NCBI GenBank assembly: GCA_947650365.1
Contig: OX393552.1
Span: 20,680,645 to 20,744,644, forward strand
DNA length: 64,000 nt
Source: Chamaelirium japonicum
Taxonomy: Eukaryota > Streptophyta > Magnoliopsida > Liliales > Melanthiaceae
Reading direction: 5' to 3'
The notes below the pieces were generated by a model. That model was not told the DNA's origin and searched no databases. It saw only the letters and a program-made list of their open reading frames with translations. Numbering within the stretch: position 1 is the first letter of the stretch; each line of letters starts with the position of its first letter. Below, one piece after another: positions 23,005 through 37,900 of this stretch. A program made the position numbers and the translations under genes.

Positions 23005-26000
23005 GAGACTCTTAGAGGGTGTTTTTGGGAGGAATGCTCGATTGTATATAATTTAATTAAGGTTATCGGGTGGGGATTTACAGAAATATAGAGCGAGTTT
23101 GGCTCCCTAAATACAGAGAGTCTAGTAATAATCCCAAAAATGGAGAGGATATTGCGTTGCTTTTAGAGGGTGTTTAAGGGAGAAGTGCTCGATTGTATAT
23201 AATTTACTTAAAGTTATCGGGTGGGGGTTCAAAAAAAATATGGAGCAGTTTTGGCTCCCTAAATATAGGGAGTCTAGTAGCAATCCTAAAAATAGAATGC
23301 ATATTGCGAGGCTCTTAGAGGGTGTTTATAAGAGGATTGCTCGATTGTATATAATTTACTTAAGGATGTCATATAAGGGTTCAAAAAAAATATGGAATGA
23401 TTTTGGCTCCCTAAATATAGGAAATCTAGTAGCAATCCCAAAAAGATAGAGCATATTGTGAGGCTCTTAGAGGGTATTTTAGGAAGGAGTGCTCGATTGT
23501 ATATAATTTACTAAAGGTTGTCGGGTGGGAGTTCAAAAAAAATATGAAGCGGTTTTGGCTCCCTAAATATAGAGAGTCTAGTAGAATTCCGAAAAATACA
23601 GATTAATATTAGGAAGTTCTTAAAGGGTGTTTCAGAGAAAAGTATTTGATTTATATATAATTTAATAGTGATTTTAGGGTATTTTTAGAAGGCAATGGTG
23701 AGGCTCTTAGATGGTATTTTTGGGAGAAATGCTCAATAGTATATAAATTATTTAAGGTTTTCGATTGGGGGTTTAAAAACAATATGGTGTGGTTTTGGCT
23801 CCCTAAATATAGGGAGCCTAGTAGCAATCCCAAAAATAGAAAGTATATTGCGAGGCTCTTAGAGGGGCTTTTAGGGAGTAATGTTCTATTGTGGATAACT
23901 TACTTAAGGTTGTCGGGTGGGAGTTCAAAAAAAATAGAGAGCGGTTCTGGCTTTCTAAATATGGGATTCTAGTAGCAATCTCAAAAATAGAGAGCATATT
24001 ACAAGGCTCTTAGAGGGTGTTTTAGAGATGAGTGCTTGATTGTATATAATTTACTTAAGGTTGTTGGGTGGGGGTTCAAAAAATATATAGAGTGGTTTTG
24101 GCTCCCTAAATATAGAGAGTCTAGTAGCAATCTCAAAAATAGAGAGACATATTGCGATGCTCTTATAAGGTGTTTTAAGGAGGAGTACTTGATTTATATA
24201 TAATTTACTTATGATTTTAGGGTGTTTTTAGGTGGCAATGGCGAAGCTCTTAGAGGGTGTTTTTAGGAGGAATGCTCGATTGTATTTAATTTACTTAAGG
24301 TTGCCAGGTGGGGGTTCAAAAAAAATATAGAGCAGTTTTGGCTCTTTAAATATAAGGAGTCTAGTAGCAATACAAAAAATATAAAGCAGATTATGACACT
24401 CTTAGAAGGTGTTTTAGGGAGAAGTGCTCGATTATATATAATTTACTAAAGGTTATCAGTTGGGGGTTCAAAAAAATTTTGAGCGATTTTGGCTTCTTAA
24501 ATATAGGGAGTCTTGTAGCAATCCTAAAAATAAAAAGCATATTGCGAGGCTCTTAGAGGGTGTTTTAGGGAGTTGTGCTCAATTGTCTAAAATTTAATAA
24601 AGGTTGTCGGATGGGGGTTCAAAAATAATATGGAGCGATTTTGACTCCCTAAATATAGGGAGTCTAGTAGGAATACCAAAAATAGAGGGGAACATAGAAA
24701 GGCTCTTAGAGGGTATTTTAGGAAGGAGTGTTTAACTTATATATAATTTACTGATGATTTTAGGGTATTTTTGGGAAGCAATGGCGAGGCTCTTAGAGGG
24801 TGTTTTTAGAAGAAATGCTTGATTGTATATAATTTACTTAAAGTTGACAGGTGGGGGTTTAAAAAAAATATAGAGCAATTTTGGCTCCCTAAATATAGGG
24901 AGTCTAGTAGCAATCCTAATAAAAGAAAGAATATTGCGAGGCTCATAGAGTGTGTTTTAGGGGTGAGTGCATGATTTATATATAATTTACTTATGATTTT
25001 AGGGTATTATTGGGAGACAATGGCGAGACTTTTAGATGGTGTTTTTAGGAGTAATGCTCGAGTGTTTATAATTTACTTAAGATTGTCAGGTGGGTGTTCA
25101 AAAAAAATAAGGAGTGGTTTTGAATCCCAAAATATAGGTAGTCTAATAGCAATCCCAAAAATAGGGAGCATATTGCAAGGCTCTTAGAGGGTGTTTTAGG
25201 GAGGAGTGCTCGATTATATATAATTTGCTAAAGGTTACTGGGTGGGGGTTCAAAAAAATATAGAGTAGTTTTGGCTCTCTAAATATAAGAAGTCTAGTAG
25301 CAATCCCAAAAATAGAAAGCATATTGCGAGGCTCTTAGAGGGTGTTTTAGGGGGAAGTGCTCGATTGTATATAATTTACTAAAGGTTATCTGGTTGGAGT
25401 TCAAAAAAAATTTGGAGCGGTTTTGGCTCCCTAAATATAGGGAATCTAGTAGCAATCCCAAAAATAGAAAGCATATTATGAGGCTTTTAGAGGGTATTTC
25501 AGGGAGGAGTGATCGATTGTATATTATTTACTTAATGTTATCGAGTGGGGGTTTAAGAAAAATATAGAGCGATTTTGGCTCCTTAAATATTGGGTGTCTA
25601 GTAGCAATTCTAAAAATAGAGAGGAATATTGCTAGGCTCTTAAAGGGTATTTCAGGGAGGTGTGTTAAATTTATATATAATTTAATTATGATTTTAGGGT
25701 GTTTTTGTGAGGCAATGGTGAGGCTCTTAGAAGATGTTTTTGGGAGGAAGGTTCGATTGTATATAATTTACTTAAGGTTGTTGGGTTGGAGTTTAAAAGA
25801 AATATGGTGCGATTTTGTCTCCCTAAATATATGGAGTCTAGTAGCAATCCCAAAAATAGAGAGCATATTACGAGACTCTAAGAGAGTAGTTTAGGGTGGA
25901 GTGCTCGATTGTATATAATTTACTTAAAATTATCGAGTGGGGTTCAAAAAATATATATAGCGGTCTTCGCTCCTGAAATATTGGGAGTCTAGTTGCAATC

Positions 26001-28324
26001 CCCAAAATAGAGAGCATATTGTGAGGCTCTTAGAGAGTATTTTAGGAAGGAGCACTTGATTGTATATAATTTACTTAAGGTTGTCGGGACAAGGTTCAAA
26101 AAAAATATGGAACGGTTTTGGCTCCCTAAATATATAGAGTCTAGTAGCAATCCCAAAAATATAGAGCATATCACGAGGCCCTTAGAGGGTGTTTTAGAGA
26201 GGAGTGCTCGATTATATATAATTTACTTAAGGTTGTCAGGTGGGGGTTCAAAAAAAATATGGAGCGATTTTGTGTCCCTAAATATAGAGTGTCTAGTAGA
26301 AATCCCAAAAATAGAGAGGAATATTGCAAGACTCTTAAAGGGTGTTTTAGGGAGGAGTGTTTGATTTATATATAATTTACTTATAATTTTATGGTGTTTT
26401 TTGGAGGCAATAGCGAGGCTCTTAGAAGGTTTTTTTGGGAGGAATGCTCGATAGAGTGCATATTATTAGGTTCTTCAAGGGTATTTTAGGAAGGAGTGAT
26501 CGATTATATATAATTTACTTATGGTTGTCGAGTGGGGATTCAAGAAAAATATGGAGCAATTTTGGCTCCCTAAATATAGGGAGTCTAGTCGCAATCCTAA
26601 AAATAGAGAGAAATATTGCAAGGCTCTTAGAGGGTGTTTTACGGAGGAGTGTTTAATTATATATAATTTTAATATGATTTTAAGGTGTTTTTGGGAGGCA
26701 ATGGCGAGACTCTTAGAGGGTGTTTTTAGGATGAATGTTCGATTGTATAATTTACTTAAGGTTGTTGGGTTGGGATTTAAAAAAAATATGGAGCGATTTT
26801 GGCTCCCCAAATACAGGGAGTCTAGTAGCAATCCCAAAAATAGAGAGTATATTGCGAGGCTCTTAGAGGGTGTTTTAGGGAGGAGTGTTCGATTGTATAT
26901 AATTTACTTAAAGTTGTCGGGTGGCGGTTCAAAAAAAATATAGATCGGTTTTGGCTCCCTAAATATAGGGAGTCTAGTAGCAATCCTAAAAATGGAATAC
27001 ATATTGCGAGGCTCTTAGAGGGTGTTTTAGAGAGGAGTGCGTGATTGTATATAATTTACTTAAGGATGTCATATGGGGGTTCAAAAAAAATATGGAGCAG
27101 TTTTGGCTCCCTAAATATAGGGAGTCTAGTAGCAATCCCAAGAATATAGAGCATATTGTGTGGCTTTAAAAGGTATTTTAGGAAGGAGTGCTCGATTGTA
27201 TATAATTTACTTAAGGTTGTCAGGTGGGGGTTCAAAAAAAATATAGAGCAGTTTTGGCTTCCTAATTATAGTAAATCTAGTAGAAATCCAAAAAATAGAG
27301 TGGAATATTGTGAAGCTCTTAATAGGTGTTTTAGAGAGGAGTGTTAGATTTATATATAATGTACTAATAATTTTAGGGTGTTTTTAGGAGGCAATGGCAT
27401 GGCTCATACACAGTGTTTTTGGGAGGAATGCTCGATAGTACATAATTTTCTTAAGGTTGGGGGTTTAAAAAAATATGGTGTGGTTTTGGCTCCCTAAATA
27501 TAGGGAGTCTTGTAGCAATCCTAAAAATAGGGAGTATATTGCGATGCTCTTTGAAGGTTTTTTAAGGAGTAGTGCTCAATTGTATATAACTTACATAAGG
27601 TTATCGGGTGGGGTTCAACAAAAATATAGAGCGGTTTTGGCTCCCTAAATATAGGGAGTCTAGTTGCAATCTCAAAAATAAAATGCTTATTGTGAGGCTC
27701 TTAGAGGGTGTTTTAAAGAGGAGTGCTTGATTGTATATAATTTACTTAAGGTTGTCAGGTAAGGGTTCAAAAAAAATATGGAGCGGTTTATGCTCCCTAA
27801 ATATAGGGAGTCTAGTAGCAATCTCAAAAATAGAGATACATATTGAGATGCTCTTAAAAGGTGTTTTAGAGAGGATTGCTTTATTTATATATAATTTACT
27901 TATGATTTTAGAGTGATTTTGGGTGGCAATGGCGAGACTTTTAGAAGTTGTTCTTAGGAGAAATGCTCGATTGTATATAATTTACTTAAGGTTGTCAGGT
28001 GGGGGTTCAAAAAAAATATGGAGCAGTTTTGGCTCCCTAAATATTGGGAGTCTAGTAGCAATACCAAAAATATAGAGCATATTGCGAGGATCTTAGAGGG
28101 TGTTTTATGGAGGAGTGATCCATTATATATAATTTACTTAAGGTTGTCGAATGGGGGTTCAAGAAAAATATTGAGCTATTTAGGCTTCCTAAATATAGGG
28201 AGTCTAGTAGCAAACTAAAAAATAGAGAGGAATATTACGAGGCTCTTAGAGGGTATTTTAGCGAGGAGTGTTTAATTTATATATAATTTATTTATGATTT
28301 TAAGGTGTTTTGGGAGGCAATGGC
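23005..28324 (+). repeat. Plus-strand array segment D
   Basis: S boundaries at about 23700, 24243, 24786, 25025, 25720, 26415, 26706, 27399, 27934 and 28325 give L counts 4, 3, 3, 1, 4, 4, 2 (with a 100-bp deletion), 4, 3 and 2. The series 4-3-3-1 matches the start of segments A and B. The following 4 seems to replace the 3-2 pair by loss of an L plus an S. The marker subtype is at 23700 (CAATAGTATATA, ATATGGTG) and 27399 (CGATAGTACATA, ATATGGTG). Confidence 0.84.
26415..26466 (+). repeat. L unit with ~100-bp internal deletion
   Basis: After the S unit the L head reads GGAATGCTCGATAG and then jumps to AGTGCATATTATTAGG, the tail of the same subtype. Intact relatives lie at 11319-11480 and 19712-19870, which share the tail variant TGCATATTATTAG. 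The unit is about 52 bp instead of 152. The bases ATAG occur at both edges of the deleted part in the intact relatives, so microhomology-mediated deletion is likely. Confidence 0.88.
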
Positions 28325-31300
28325 GAGGCTCTTAGAGGTATTTTTGGGATGAATGCTCGATTGTATATAATTTACATAAGGTTATCGGATGAGGGTTTAA
28401 AAGAAATATGATGCGGATTTGACTCCCTAAATACAGAGAGTTTAGTACTAATCCCAAAAATAAAGAGCATATTGTGAGGCTCTTAGAGGGTGTTTTAGGG
28501 AGGATTGCTCGATTGTATATAATTACTTAAGATTATCGTGTAGGGGTTCAAAAAAATATGGAGCAATTTTGGCTCCCTAAATATAGACTCTAGTAGAAAT
28601 CACAAAAATAAAGAGGAAAATTGCGAGACATATAAAGTATGTTTTAGGGAAGAGTTTTTAATTTATATATCTTTTACTTATGATTTTAGAGTGTTTTTAG
28701 GAGGCAATGGCGAGGCTCTTAGAGGGTGTTTTAGGGAGGAGTGCTCAATTATATATAATTTACTTAAGGTTATCGGGTGGGGATTCAAAAAAAATATTGA
28801 GCAGTTTTGGCTCTCTAAATATAAATAGTCTAGTAGCAATCCCAAAAATAGAGAGTATATTGCGAGGCTTTTAGAGGGTGTTTTAGAGAGGAGTACTTGA
28901 TTGCATATAATTTACTTAAGGTCGTCGGGTGGTGGTTCAAAAAAAATATGAAGTGGTTTTGGCTCCCTAAATATAGGTAGTCTAGTAGCCATCTCAAAAA
29001 TAGAGAGACATATTGGGATGCTCTTAGAAGGTGTTTTAGGGAGAAGTGTTTGATTTATATATAATTTACTTATGATTTTAGGGTATTCTTGGGTGGCAAT
29101 GGTGAGGCTCTTAGAGGGTGTTTTTGGGAGGAATACTCGATTGTATATAATTTACTTAAGGTTATCGGGTGGGGGTTCAAAAAAAATATGGAGCGATTTT
29201 GGCTCCCTAAATATAGGGAGTCTAGTAGCAATCCCAAAAATAGAGAGGATATTCTGAGGCTCTTAGAGGGTGTTTTAGGGAGGAGTGCTCGATTATATAA
29301 AATTTACTAAAGGTTATCAGGTTAAGGTTCAAAAAAATATGGAGCAATTTTGGCTCCATAAAAATTAAGAATGTAGTAGCAATCCCAAAAATAGAAAGCA
29401 TATTATGAGGCTCTTAGAGGTTGTTTTAGGGAGGAGTGTTCGATTGTATATAATTTACTAAAATTTGTCGGGTGGGGTTTCAAAAAAAATATGGAGCAAC
29501 TTTGAGTCCCTAAATATAGGGAGTCTAGTAGCAATCTTAAAAATAGAGGGGAATAATACGAGGCTCTTAGAGTGTGTTTTAGGGCAGAGTGTTTATTTTA
29601 TATATAATTTATTAATGATTTTAGGGTGTTTTGGGAGGCAATGGCGAGGCTCTTAGACGGTGTTTTTGAAAGGAATGCTTGATTGCATATAATTTATATA
29701 AAGTTATAGAGTGGGGGTTTTAAAAAAATATGGAGCAGTTTTGTCTCTCTAAATATAGGGGAATCTAGTAACAATCCTAAAAAAAGAGAGAATATTACGA
29801 GGCTCTTAGAGTGTGTTTTAGGGATGAGTGCTAGATTTATATATAATTTACTAATGATTTTAGGGTATTTTTAGGAGGTAATGGCGCGGCTCTGAGAGGG
29901 TGTTTTTGGGAGGAATACTCGATTGTATATAATTTACTTAAGGTTGTCGGGTGGAGGTTCAAAAAAAATATGGAGCGGTTTCGGCTCCCAAAATATAGGA
30001 AGTTTAGTAGCAATCCCAAAAATAAAGAGCATAGTGCGAGGATCTTAGAAGGTGTTTTAGGGAGGTGTGCTCGATTGTTTATAATTTACTTAAGGTTGTC
30101 GGGTGGGGGTTCAAAAAAAATATGGAGAGGTTTAGGCTCCCTAAATATAGGGAGTCTAGTAGAAATCCCAAGATAGAGAGGAATATTACGAGGCTCTTAA
30201 AGGGTTGTTTAGGGAGGAGTGTTTGATTTACATATAATTTACTATTGATTTTAGGGTGTTTTTAGGAGGCATTGACGAGTCTCTTAGATGGTGTTTTTGG
30301 GATGAATGCTCGATAGTATATAATTTACTTAAGGTTGTCGTTTGGGGTTTAAAAAAAATATGGTGTACTTTTGGCTCCCTAAATATAGGGAGTCTAGTAG
30401 AAATCCTAAAAATAAAGAGCATATTTTGAAGCTTTTAGAAGGAGTTTTAGGGAACAGTACTCTATTGTATATAATTTGCTTAAGGTTATCGGGGTGGGGA
30501 TTCAAAAAAAATATAGAGCAGTTTTGGCACTATAAATATAGGGAGTCTAGTAGTAATCTCAAAAATATAGAGCATATTGCGAGGCTCTTAGAGGGTGTTT
30601 TAGAGAGGAGTGCTCGATTGTATATAATTTACTTAAGGTTGTCGGGTGGGGGTTCAAAAAAAATATGGAGCGGTTTTGGCTTCCTAAATATAGGGAGTCT
30701 AGTAGTAATCTCAAAAATAGAGATATATTGCGATGCTCTTATAAGATGTTTTAGAGAGGAGTGTCTGATTTATATATAATTTTAGAGTGTTTTTGGAAGG
30801 CATTGGCAAGGCTCTTAGAGGGTGTTTTTGGGAGGAATGCTTGATTGTATATAATTTACCTAAGGTTATCGGGTGAGGTTCAAAAAAAATATGGAGCGAT
30901 TTTGGCTCTATAAATATAAGGAGTCTAGTAGCAATCCTAAAAATAGATAGCATATTTCGAGGATCTTAGAGGGTGTTTTAGGAAGGAGTATTCGATTGTT
31001 TATAATTTACTAAAGGTTATCAGGTGGCGGTTCAAGAAAAATATTGAGCGATTTTGGCTTCCAAAATATTGGGAGTCTAGTAGCCATCCCAAAAGTAGAT
31101 AACATATTACGAGGCTCTTAGAGGGTGTTTTAGGGAGGAGTGCTCGATTGTATGTAATTTACTAAAGGTTATCAGGTGGGGGTTCAAAAAAAATATGGAA
31201 CGATTTTGACACACTAAATATAGGGGGTCAAGTAGCAATCCCAAAAATAGAAATGAATATTGTGAGGCTCTTAAAGGGTATTTTAGGTAGGAGTGTTTAA

Positions 31301-34300
31301 TTTATATATAATTTACAAATGATTTAAGGGTGTTTTTGGGAAGCAATGGCAAGGCTCTTAGAGGGTGTTTTTGGAAGGATTGCTCAATTGTATATAATTT
31401 ACTTAAATTTGTCGGGTGGGGGTTTACAAAAAATATAGAGCTGTTTTGGCTCCCTAAATATAGGGAGTCTAGTAGCAATACCAAAAATAGTGAGAATATT
31501 GAGAGGCTCTTAGAGTGTGTTTTAGGGATGAGTGCTTTATTTATTTATAATTTAATTATGATTTTAGGGTGTTTTTGGGAGGCAATGGCGAGGTTCTTAG
31601 AGGGTATTTTTGGAAGGAATGCTCGATTGTAAATAATTTACTTAAGGTTTTTAGGTGGGGGTTCAAAAAAATTATAAAACGGTTTTGGCTCCCAAAATAT
31701 AGGGAGTCTAGTAGCAATCCAAAAAATAGAAAGCATATTGTGAGGCTCTTAGAGGGTGTTTTAGGGAGGAGTGCTCGATTGTATATAATTTACTAAAGGT
31801 TGTCGGGTGGGGATTCAAAAAAAATATGGAGCAGTTTTGCCTCCCTAAATATAGGGAGTCTAGTAGCAATCCCAAAAATAGAAAGCATATTGTGAGGCAC
31901 TCAGAGGGTGTTTTCGGGTATAGAGCTCGATTGTATATAATTTACTAATAGTTGTCGGGTGGAGGTTTAAAAAAAATATGGAGCAGTTTTGGCTCTATAA
32001 ATATAAGTAGTCTAGTAGCAATCCCAAAAATAGAGAGGAATATTGTGAGGCTCTTAGAGGGTATTTTCGTGAGGAGTGTTTATTTTTTATATATTTTACT
32101 TATAATTTTAGGGTGTTTTTGGGAGTCAATGGCAAGGCTCTTAGAGGGTGTTTTTTGGAGAAATGCTCGATTGTATATAATTTACTTAAGGTTGTCAGTT
32201 AGGGGTTTAAAAAAAATAGAGCGATTTTGGCTCCCTAAATATAGGGAGTCTAGTAGCAATCCCAAAAATAGAGAGCATACTGCAAGGCTCTTAGAGGGTG
32301 TTTTAGGGAGGAGTGATTGATTGTGTATAATTTACTTAAGCTTGTAGAGTGGGGGTTCAATAAAAATATGGAGTGATTTTGGCTCCCTAAATATAGGGAG
32401 TCTAGTAGCAATCCCAAAAATAGAGACAAATATTACGAGGCTCTTAGAGGGTGTTTCAGGGAGGAGTGTTTAATTTATATATAATTTAATTATTATTTTA
32501 AGGTGTTTTTGAGAGGCAATGGCGAGGCTCTTAGAGGGTTTTTTGGGAGGAATGCTCGATTGTATATAACTTACTTTAGGTTCATGGGTAGTTTAGTAGC
32601 AATCCCAAAAATATAGAGCATATTGTGAGGCTCTTAGAGGGTGTTTTAGGGAGGAGTGCTCAATTGTATATAATTTACTTAAGATTGTTGGGTGGTGGTT
32701 CAAAAAAATATGGAGCAGTTTTGGCTCATTAAATATAGGAAGTCTAGTAAAGATCCCAAAAATTAAGAGAATATTACGAGGCTCTTAAAGGGTGTTTTAG
32801 GAAGGAGTGTTTGATTTATATATAATTTACTTATGATTTTAGTATATTTTTAGGAGGCAATGGCTAGGCTCTTAGAGTGTGTTTTTTGGAGAAATGCTCG
32901 ATAGTAGTTAATTTACTTAAGGTTGTCGAGTGGGGGTTCAAAAAAACTATAAGCAGCTTTGGCTCCCTAAATATAGGGAGTCTTGTAACAATCTCAAAAA
33001 TAGAGAGCATATTACAAAGCTCTTAGAGGGTGTTTTAGAGAGGCTTACTCGATTATATATAATTTACTTAAGGTTGTCGGGTGTGGGTTTAAAAAAATTA
33101 TGGCGCTGTTTTGGCTCCATAAATATAGGGATTCTAGTAGCAATCTCAAAAAAAGAGACATATTGCGATGCTCTTAGAAGGTTTTTTGGGAAGGAGTGCT
33201 TGATTTATATATAATTTACTTATGATTTTAGGGTATTTTTGGGTGGCAATGTCGAGGCTCTTAGAGGGTGTTTTTGGGAGGAAAGCTCGATTGTATATAA
33301 TTTACCTAAGGTTGTCGGGTAGGGGTTCAAAAAAAATATGAAGTTGATCTGGCTTCCTAAATATAGGGAGTCTAGTAGCAATCCCAAAAATAGAAAGCAT
33401 ATTGTGAGGCTCTTAGAGGGTGTTTTAGGGAGGAATGCTCAATTATACATAATTTACTAAAGGTTATCAGTGGGGTTTCAAAAAAAATATAGGGCAATTT
33501 TTGCTCCCTAAATATAGGGAGTCTAGTAGCAATCCCAAAAATAGAAAGCATATTGCAAGGCTTTTAGAGGATGTTTTAGGGTGGTGCGTTCGATTGTATA
33601 TAATTTACTAAAGGTTGTCTGGTGGGGGTTCAAAAATAATATGGAGCGGTTTTGACTCCCTAAATATAGGGAGTCTAGAAGCAATCCCAAAAATAGAGGG
33701 GAATATTGCGAGGCTTTTAGAGGGTGTTTTATGGAAAAGTGTTAAATTTATATATAAATTACTGATGATTTTATGGTATTTTTGGGAAGCAATGGCGAGG
33801 CTCTTTGAGGGTGTTTTTGGAAGAAATGCTTGATTGTATATAATTTACATAAAGTTGTCGGGTGGGGGCTTAAAAAAATATGGAGCGGTTTTGGATCCCT
33901 AAATATGGGGAGTCTAGTAGCATTCCTTAAAATAGAGAGAATATTGCGAGGCTCTTAGAGTTTGTTTTAGGAATGAGTGCTTGATTTATATATAATTTAT
34001 TTATTATTTTAAAGTGTTTTTAGAAAGCAATGGCAAAGCTCTTAGATGGTGTTTTTGGTAGGAATGCTCGATTGTATAAAATTTACTTAAGGTTGTCGGA
34101 TGGGGGTTCAAAAAAAAATTATGGAGCGGTTTTAGCTCCCAAAATATAGGGTGTCTAGTAGTAACCCCAAAAATAGAGAGCATATTGCAAGGCTCTTAGA
34201 GAGTTTTTTAAATAGGAGTGCTCGATTATATATAATTTACTAAAGGTTGTCTAGTAAGGGTTAAAAAAAAAATATAGAGTGATTTTCGCTCCCTAAATAT

Positions 34301-34974
34301 AGAGAGTCTAGTAGCAATCCTAAAAATAGAAAGTATATTGTGAGGCTCTTAGAGGGCGGTTTAGGGAGTAGTTCTCGATTGTTTATAATTTACTAAAGGT
34401 TGTCGGGTGGGGGTTCAAAAAAAATATGGAGCAGTTTTGACTCCCTAAATATAGGGAGTCTAGTAGCAATCCCAAAAATAGAAAGAAATATTTCGAGGCT
34501 CTTAGAGCGTGTTTTAGGGAGGAGTGTTTAATTTATATATAAAATAATTATGATTTTAGGGTATTTTTGGGAGGCAATGGCGAGGCTCTTAGAGGGTGTT
34601 TTAGGGAGGAATGCTTGATTATATATAATTTACTTAAGCTTATCGGTTAGGGGTTTAAAAAAAAATATGGAACGATTTTGGCTTCCTAAATATAGGGGAG
34701 TGTAGTAGCAATCCCAAAAATAAAGTGCATATTGCGAGGCTCTTAGAGGGTGTGTTAGGGAGGTATGATCGATTATATATAATTTACTTAAGGTTTTCGA
34801 GTGGGGGTTCAAGAAAAATATGGAGCGATTTTGGCTCCCAAAATATAGGGAGTCTAGTAGCAATCCCAAAAATAGAGAGGAATATGTGAGGCACTTAGAG
34901 AGTGTTTTAGGAAGGAGTGTTTGATTTATATATAATTTATTTATGATTTTAGGGTGTTTTTGGGAGGCAATAGT
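28325..34974 (+). repeat. Plus-strand array segment E
   Basis: S boundaries at about 28712, 29104, 29646, 29886, 30277, 30808, 31351, 31590, 32134, 32524, 32865, 33254, 33797, 34035, 34582 and 34975 give L counts 2, 2, 3, 1, 2, 3, 3, 1, 3, 2, 2, 2, 3, 1, 3 and 2. The 3-1 pair (about 782 bp) appears three times here (29104-29886, 30808-31590, 33254-34035). In most copies its S is preceded by an L tail of GGGGAATA type and its one-L HOR ends in AGTGTGTTTTAGGGATGAGTG. The marker subtype is at 30277. The L at 32524 is shortened by about 49 bp: GGTTCATGGGTAG runs into TTTAGTAGCAATCCC. Confidence 0.84.
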
Positions 34975-37900
34975 GAGGCTCTTAGAGGGTGTTTTTGGGA
35001 GGAATGCTCGATTGTATATAATTTACTTAAGGTCATCGGGTAGGGGTTTAAATAAAATATCGAGCGGTTTTGGCTCCTTAAATATAGGGAGTCAGGTACC
35101 AATCCCAAAAATAGAGAGCAAATTGCGAGGTTCTTAGAGGGTGTTTTAGGGAGAAGTGCCCAATTGTATATAATTTACTTAAGGTTGTCAGGTGGGGATT
35201 CAAAAAAAATATGGAACGTTTTTAGCTCCCTAAATATAGGGAGTCTAGTAGCAATCCCAAAAATAAAGAACATATTGCAAGGCTCTTAGAGGGTATTTTA
35301 GGGAGGAGTGCTCATTTTATATAATTTACTTAAGGTTGTCAGGTGGGGGTTTAAAAAAATATGGAGCGGTTTTGGCTCCCTAAAAGTAGGGAGTCTAGTA
35401 GCAATCCCAAAAATATAGAGCATATTGCGAGGCTCTTAGAGGATGTTTTAAGGAGGAGTACTCGATTATTTATCTTTTACTTAAGGTTGTCGTATGGGGT
35501 TCAAAAAAAATATGGAGAGGTTGTTGCTCCCTAAATATAGGGAGTCTTGTAGAAATCCCAAAAATAGATAGGGAAATTGCGATGCTCTTAGAGGGTGATT
35601 TAGGGAGGAGTGCTTAATTTATATATAATTTACTTATGATTTTAGGGTATTTTTTGGAGGCATTGGCGATGCTCTTAGAGGGTGTTTTAGGGAGGAATGT
35701 TCAATTGTATATAATTTACTTAAGATTGTCTGGGGGTTCATAAAAAATATGGAGCGGTTTTGACTCCCTAGTTATAGGGAGTCTAGTAGCAAACCCAAAA
35801 ATAGAAAGCATATTGTCAGGCTCTTAGATGGTGTCTTAGAAAGGAGTGCTCGATTGTATAAAATTTACTAAAGGTCGTCTGGGGGGGTTCAAAAAAAATA
35901 TTTAGCGCTTTTGGCTCCCTAAATATAGGATGTCTAGTAACAAACCTAAAAATAAAGAGGAATATTGCGAGGCTCTTAGATGGTGTTTTAGTAAGTAGTA
36001 TTTGATTTATATATAATTTACTTATGATTTCAGGGTGTTTTTGGAAGGCAATAGCGAAGCTCTTAGAGGGTGTTTTTTGGAGAAATGCTCGATTATATAT
36101 AATTTACTTAAGATTATTGGGTGGGGGTTAAAAAAGAATATGAAGTAGTTTTGGCTCCCTAAATATAGGGAGTCGAATAGCAATCTCAAAAATAGAGAGC
36201 ATATTGCGAGGCTCTTAGAGGGTATTTTAGGAAGGAGTGATCGATTGTATATAATTTACTTCAGGTTATCAGATGGGGGTTCAAAAAAAATATGGAGCGG
36301 TTTTGGCTTCCTAAATATAGGGAGTCTAGTATATTCCAAAACTAGATAGGAATATTACGATGGTCTTGGAGGGTGTTTTAGGGAGGATTTTTTATTTATA
36401 TATAATTTACTTATAATTTTAGGGTATTTTAGGGAGACAATGGCAAGGCTCTTAGAGGGTATTTTTGGGAGGAATGCTTGATTGTATATAATTTACTTAA
36501 GGTTGTCGGTTGGGGGCTTAAAACAAATATGGAGCTGTTTTGGCTCCCTAAATATTGGGTGTCTAGTAGCAATCCCAAAAATATAGAGCATATTACAAGG
36601 CTCTTAGAGTGTGTTTTTAGGAGGAGTGCTCTATTGTATATAATTTACTTAAGGTTATTGGGTGGGGGTTCAAAAAAAATTATGGTGCAGTTTAGGCTCC
36701 CTAAATATAGGGCGTCTAGTAGCAAAACCAAAAATAGATAGCATATTGTGAGGCTCTTAGAGGGTATTTTAGGGTGGAGTGCTCGATTGTATATAATTAA
36801 ATAAAGGTTATCGGGTGGGGTTTAAAAAAAATATGGAGCGGTTTTGGCTCCCTAAATATAGGGAGTCTAGTAGCAATCCCAAAAATAGAAAGGAATATTT
36901 CAAGGCTCTTAGTGGTGTTTTAGAGAGGAGTGTTTCATTTATATATAATTTACTTATGATTTTACGGTATTTTTTTGAGGAAATGGTGAGGCTCTTAGAA
37001 GGTGTTTTTGTGAGGAATGCTCGATTGTATATAATTTACTCAAGGTTGTTGGTTATGGGTTTAAAAAAAATATGGAGCGATTTTGGCTCCCTAAATATAG
37101 GGAGTCTAGTAGCAATCCTAAAAATAGAGAACATATTGCGAAACTCTTAGAAGTTGCCTTAGGGAGGCGTGATCGATTGTATATAATTTACTTAAGGTTA
37201 TCGAGTGGGGGTTCAAGAAAAATATAGAGCGATTTTGGCACCCTAAATATAGGAAGTCTAGTAGCAATCCAAAAATAGATAGGGATTTTGTGAGGCTTTT
37301 AGTGGGTGTTTTATGAAGGAGTTTTTGATTTATTTATAATTTACTAATGATTTTAGGGTGTTTTCGGGAGGCAATGGCAAGGCTCTTAGAGGGTGTTTTT
37401 GGGAGGAATGTTCGATTATATATAATTTACTTAAGGTTGTCGGGTGGGGATTTAAATAAAATATCAAGCGATTTTGGCTCCTTAAATATAGGGAGTCTAG
37501 TAACAATCCCAAAAATAGAGAGCATATTGCGAGGCTCTTAGAGGATGTTTTAGGGAGAAGTGTTCAATTGTATATTATTTACTTAAGAATGTCGGGTGGG
37601 GGTTCAAAAAAAATATAGAGCGATTTTGGCTCCCTATATATAGGAAGTCTAGTAGCAATCCCAAAAATAGAAAGCATAGTCCGAGGCTCTTAGAGGGTGT
37701 TTTCTGGAGGAGTGTTCGATTGTATATAATTTACTTAAGGTTGTCGGGTGGGGGTTCAAAAAAAATATGGAACAGTTTTGGATCCCTAAAATTAATGAGT
37801 CTAGCAGCAATCCCAGAAATATAGTGTATATTGCAAGGTTCTTAGAGGGTGTTTTAGGAAGGAGTACTCAACTATATATAATTTACTTAAGGTTCTCGAG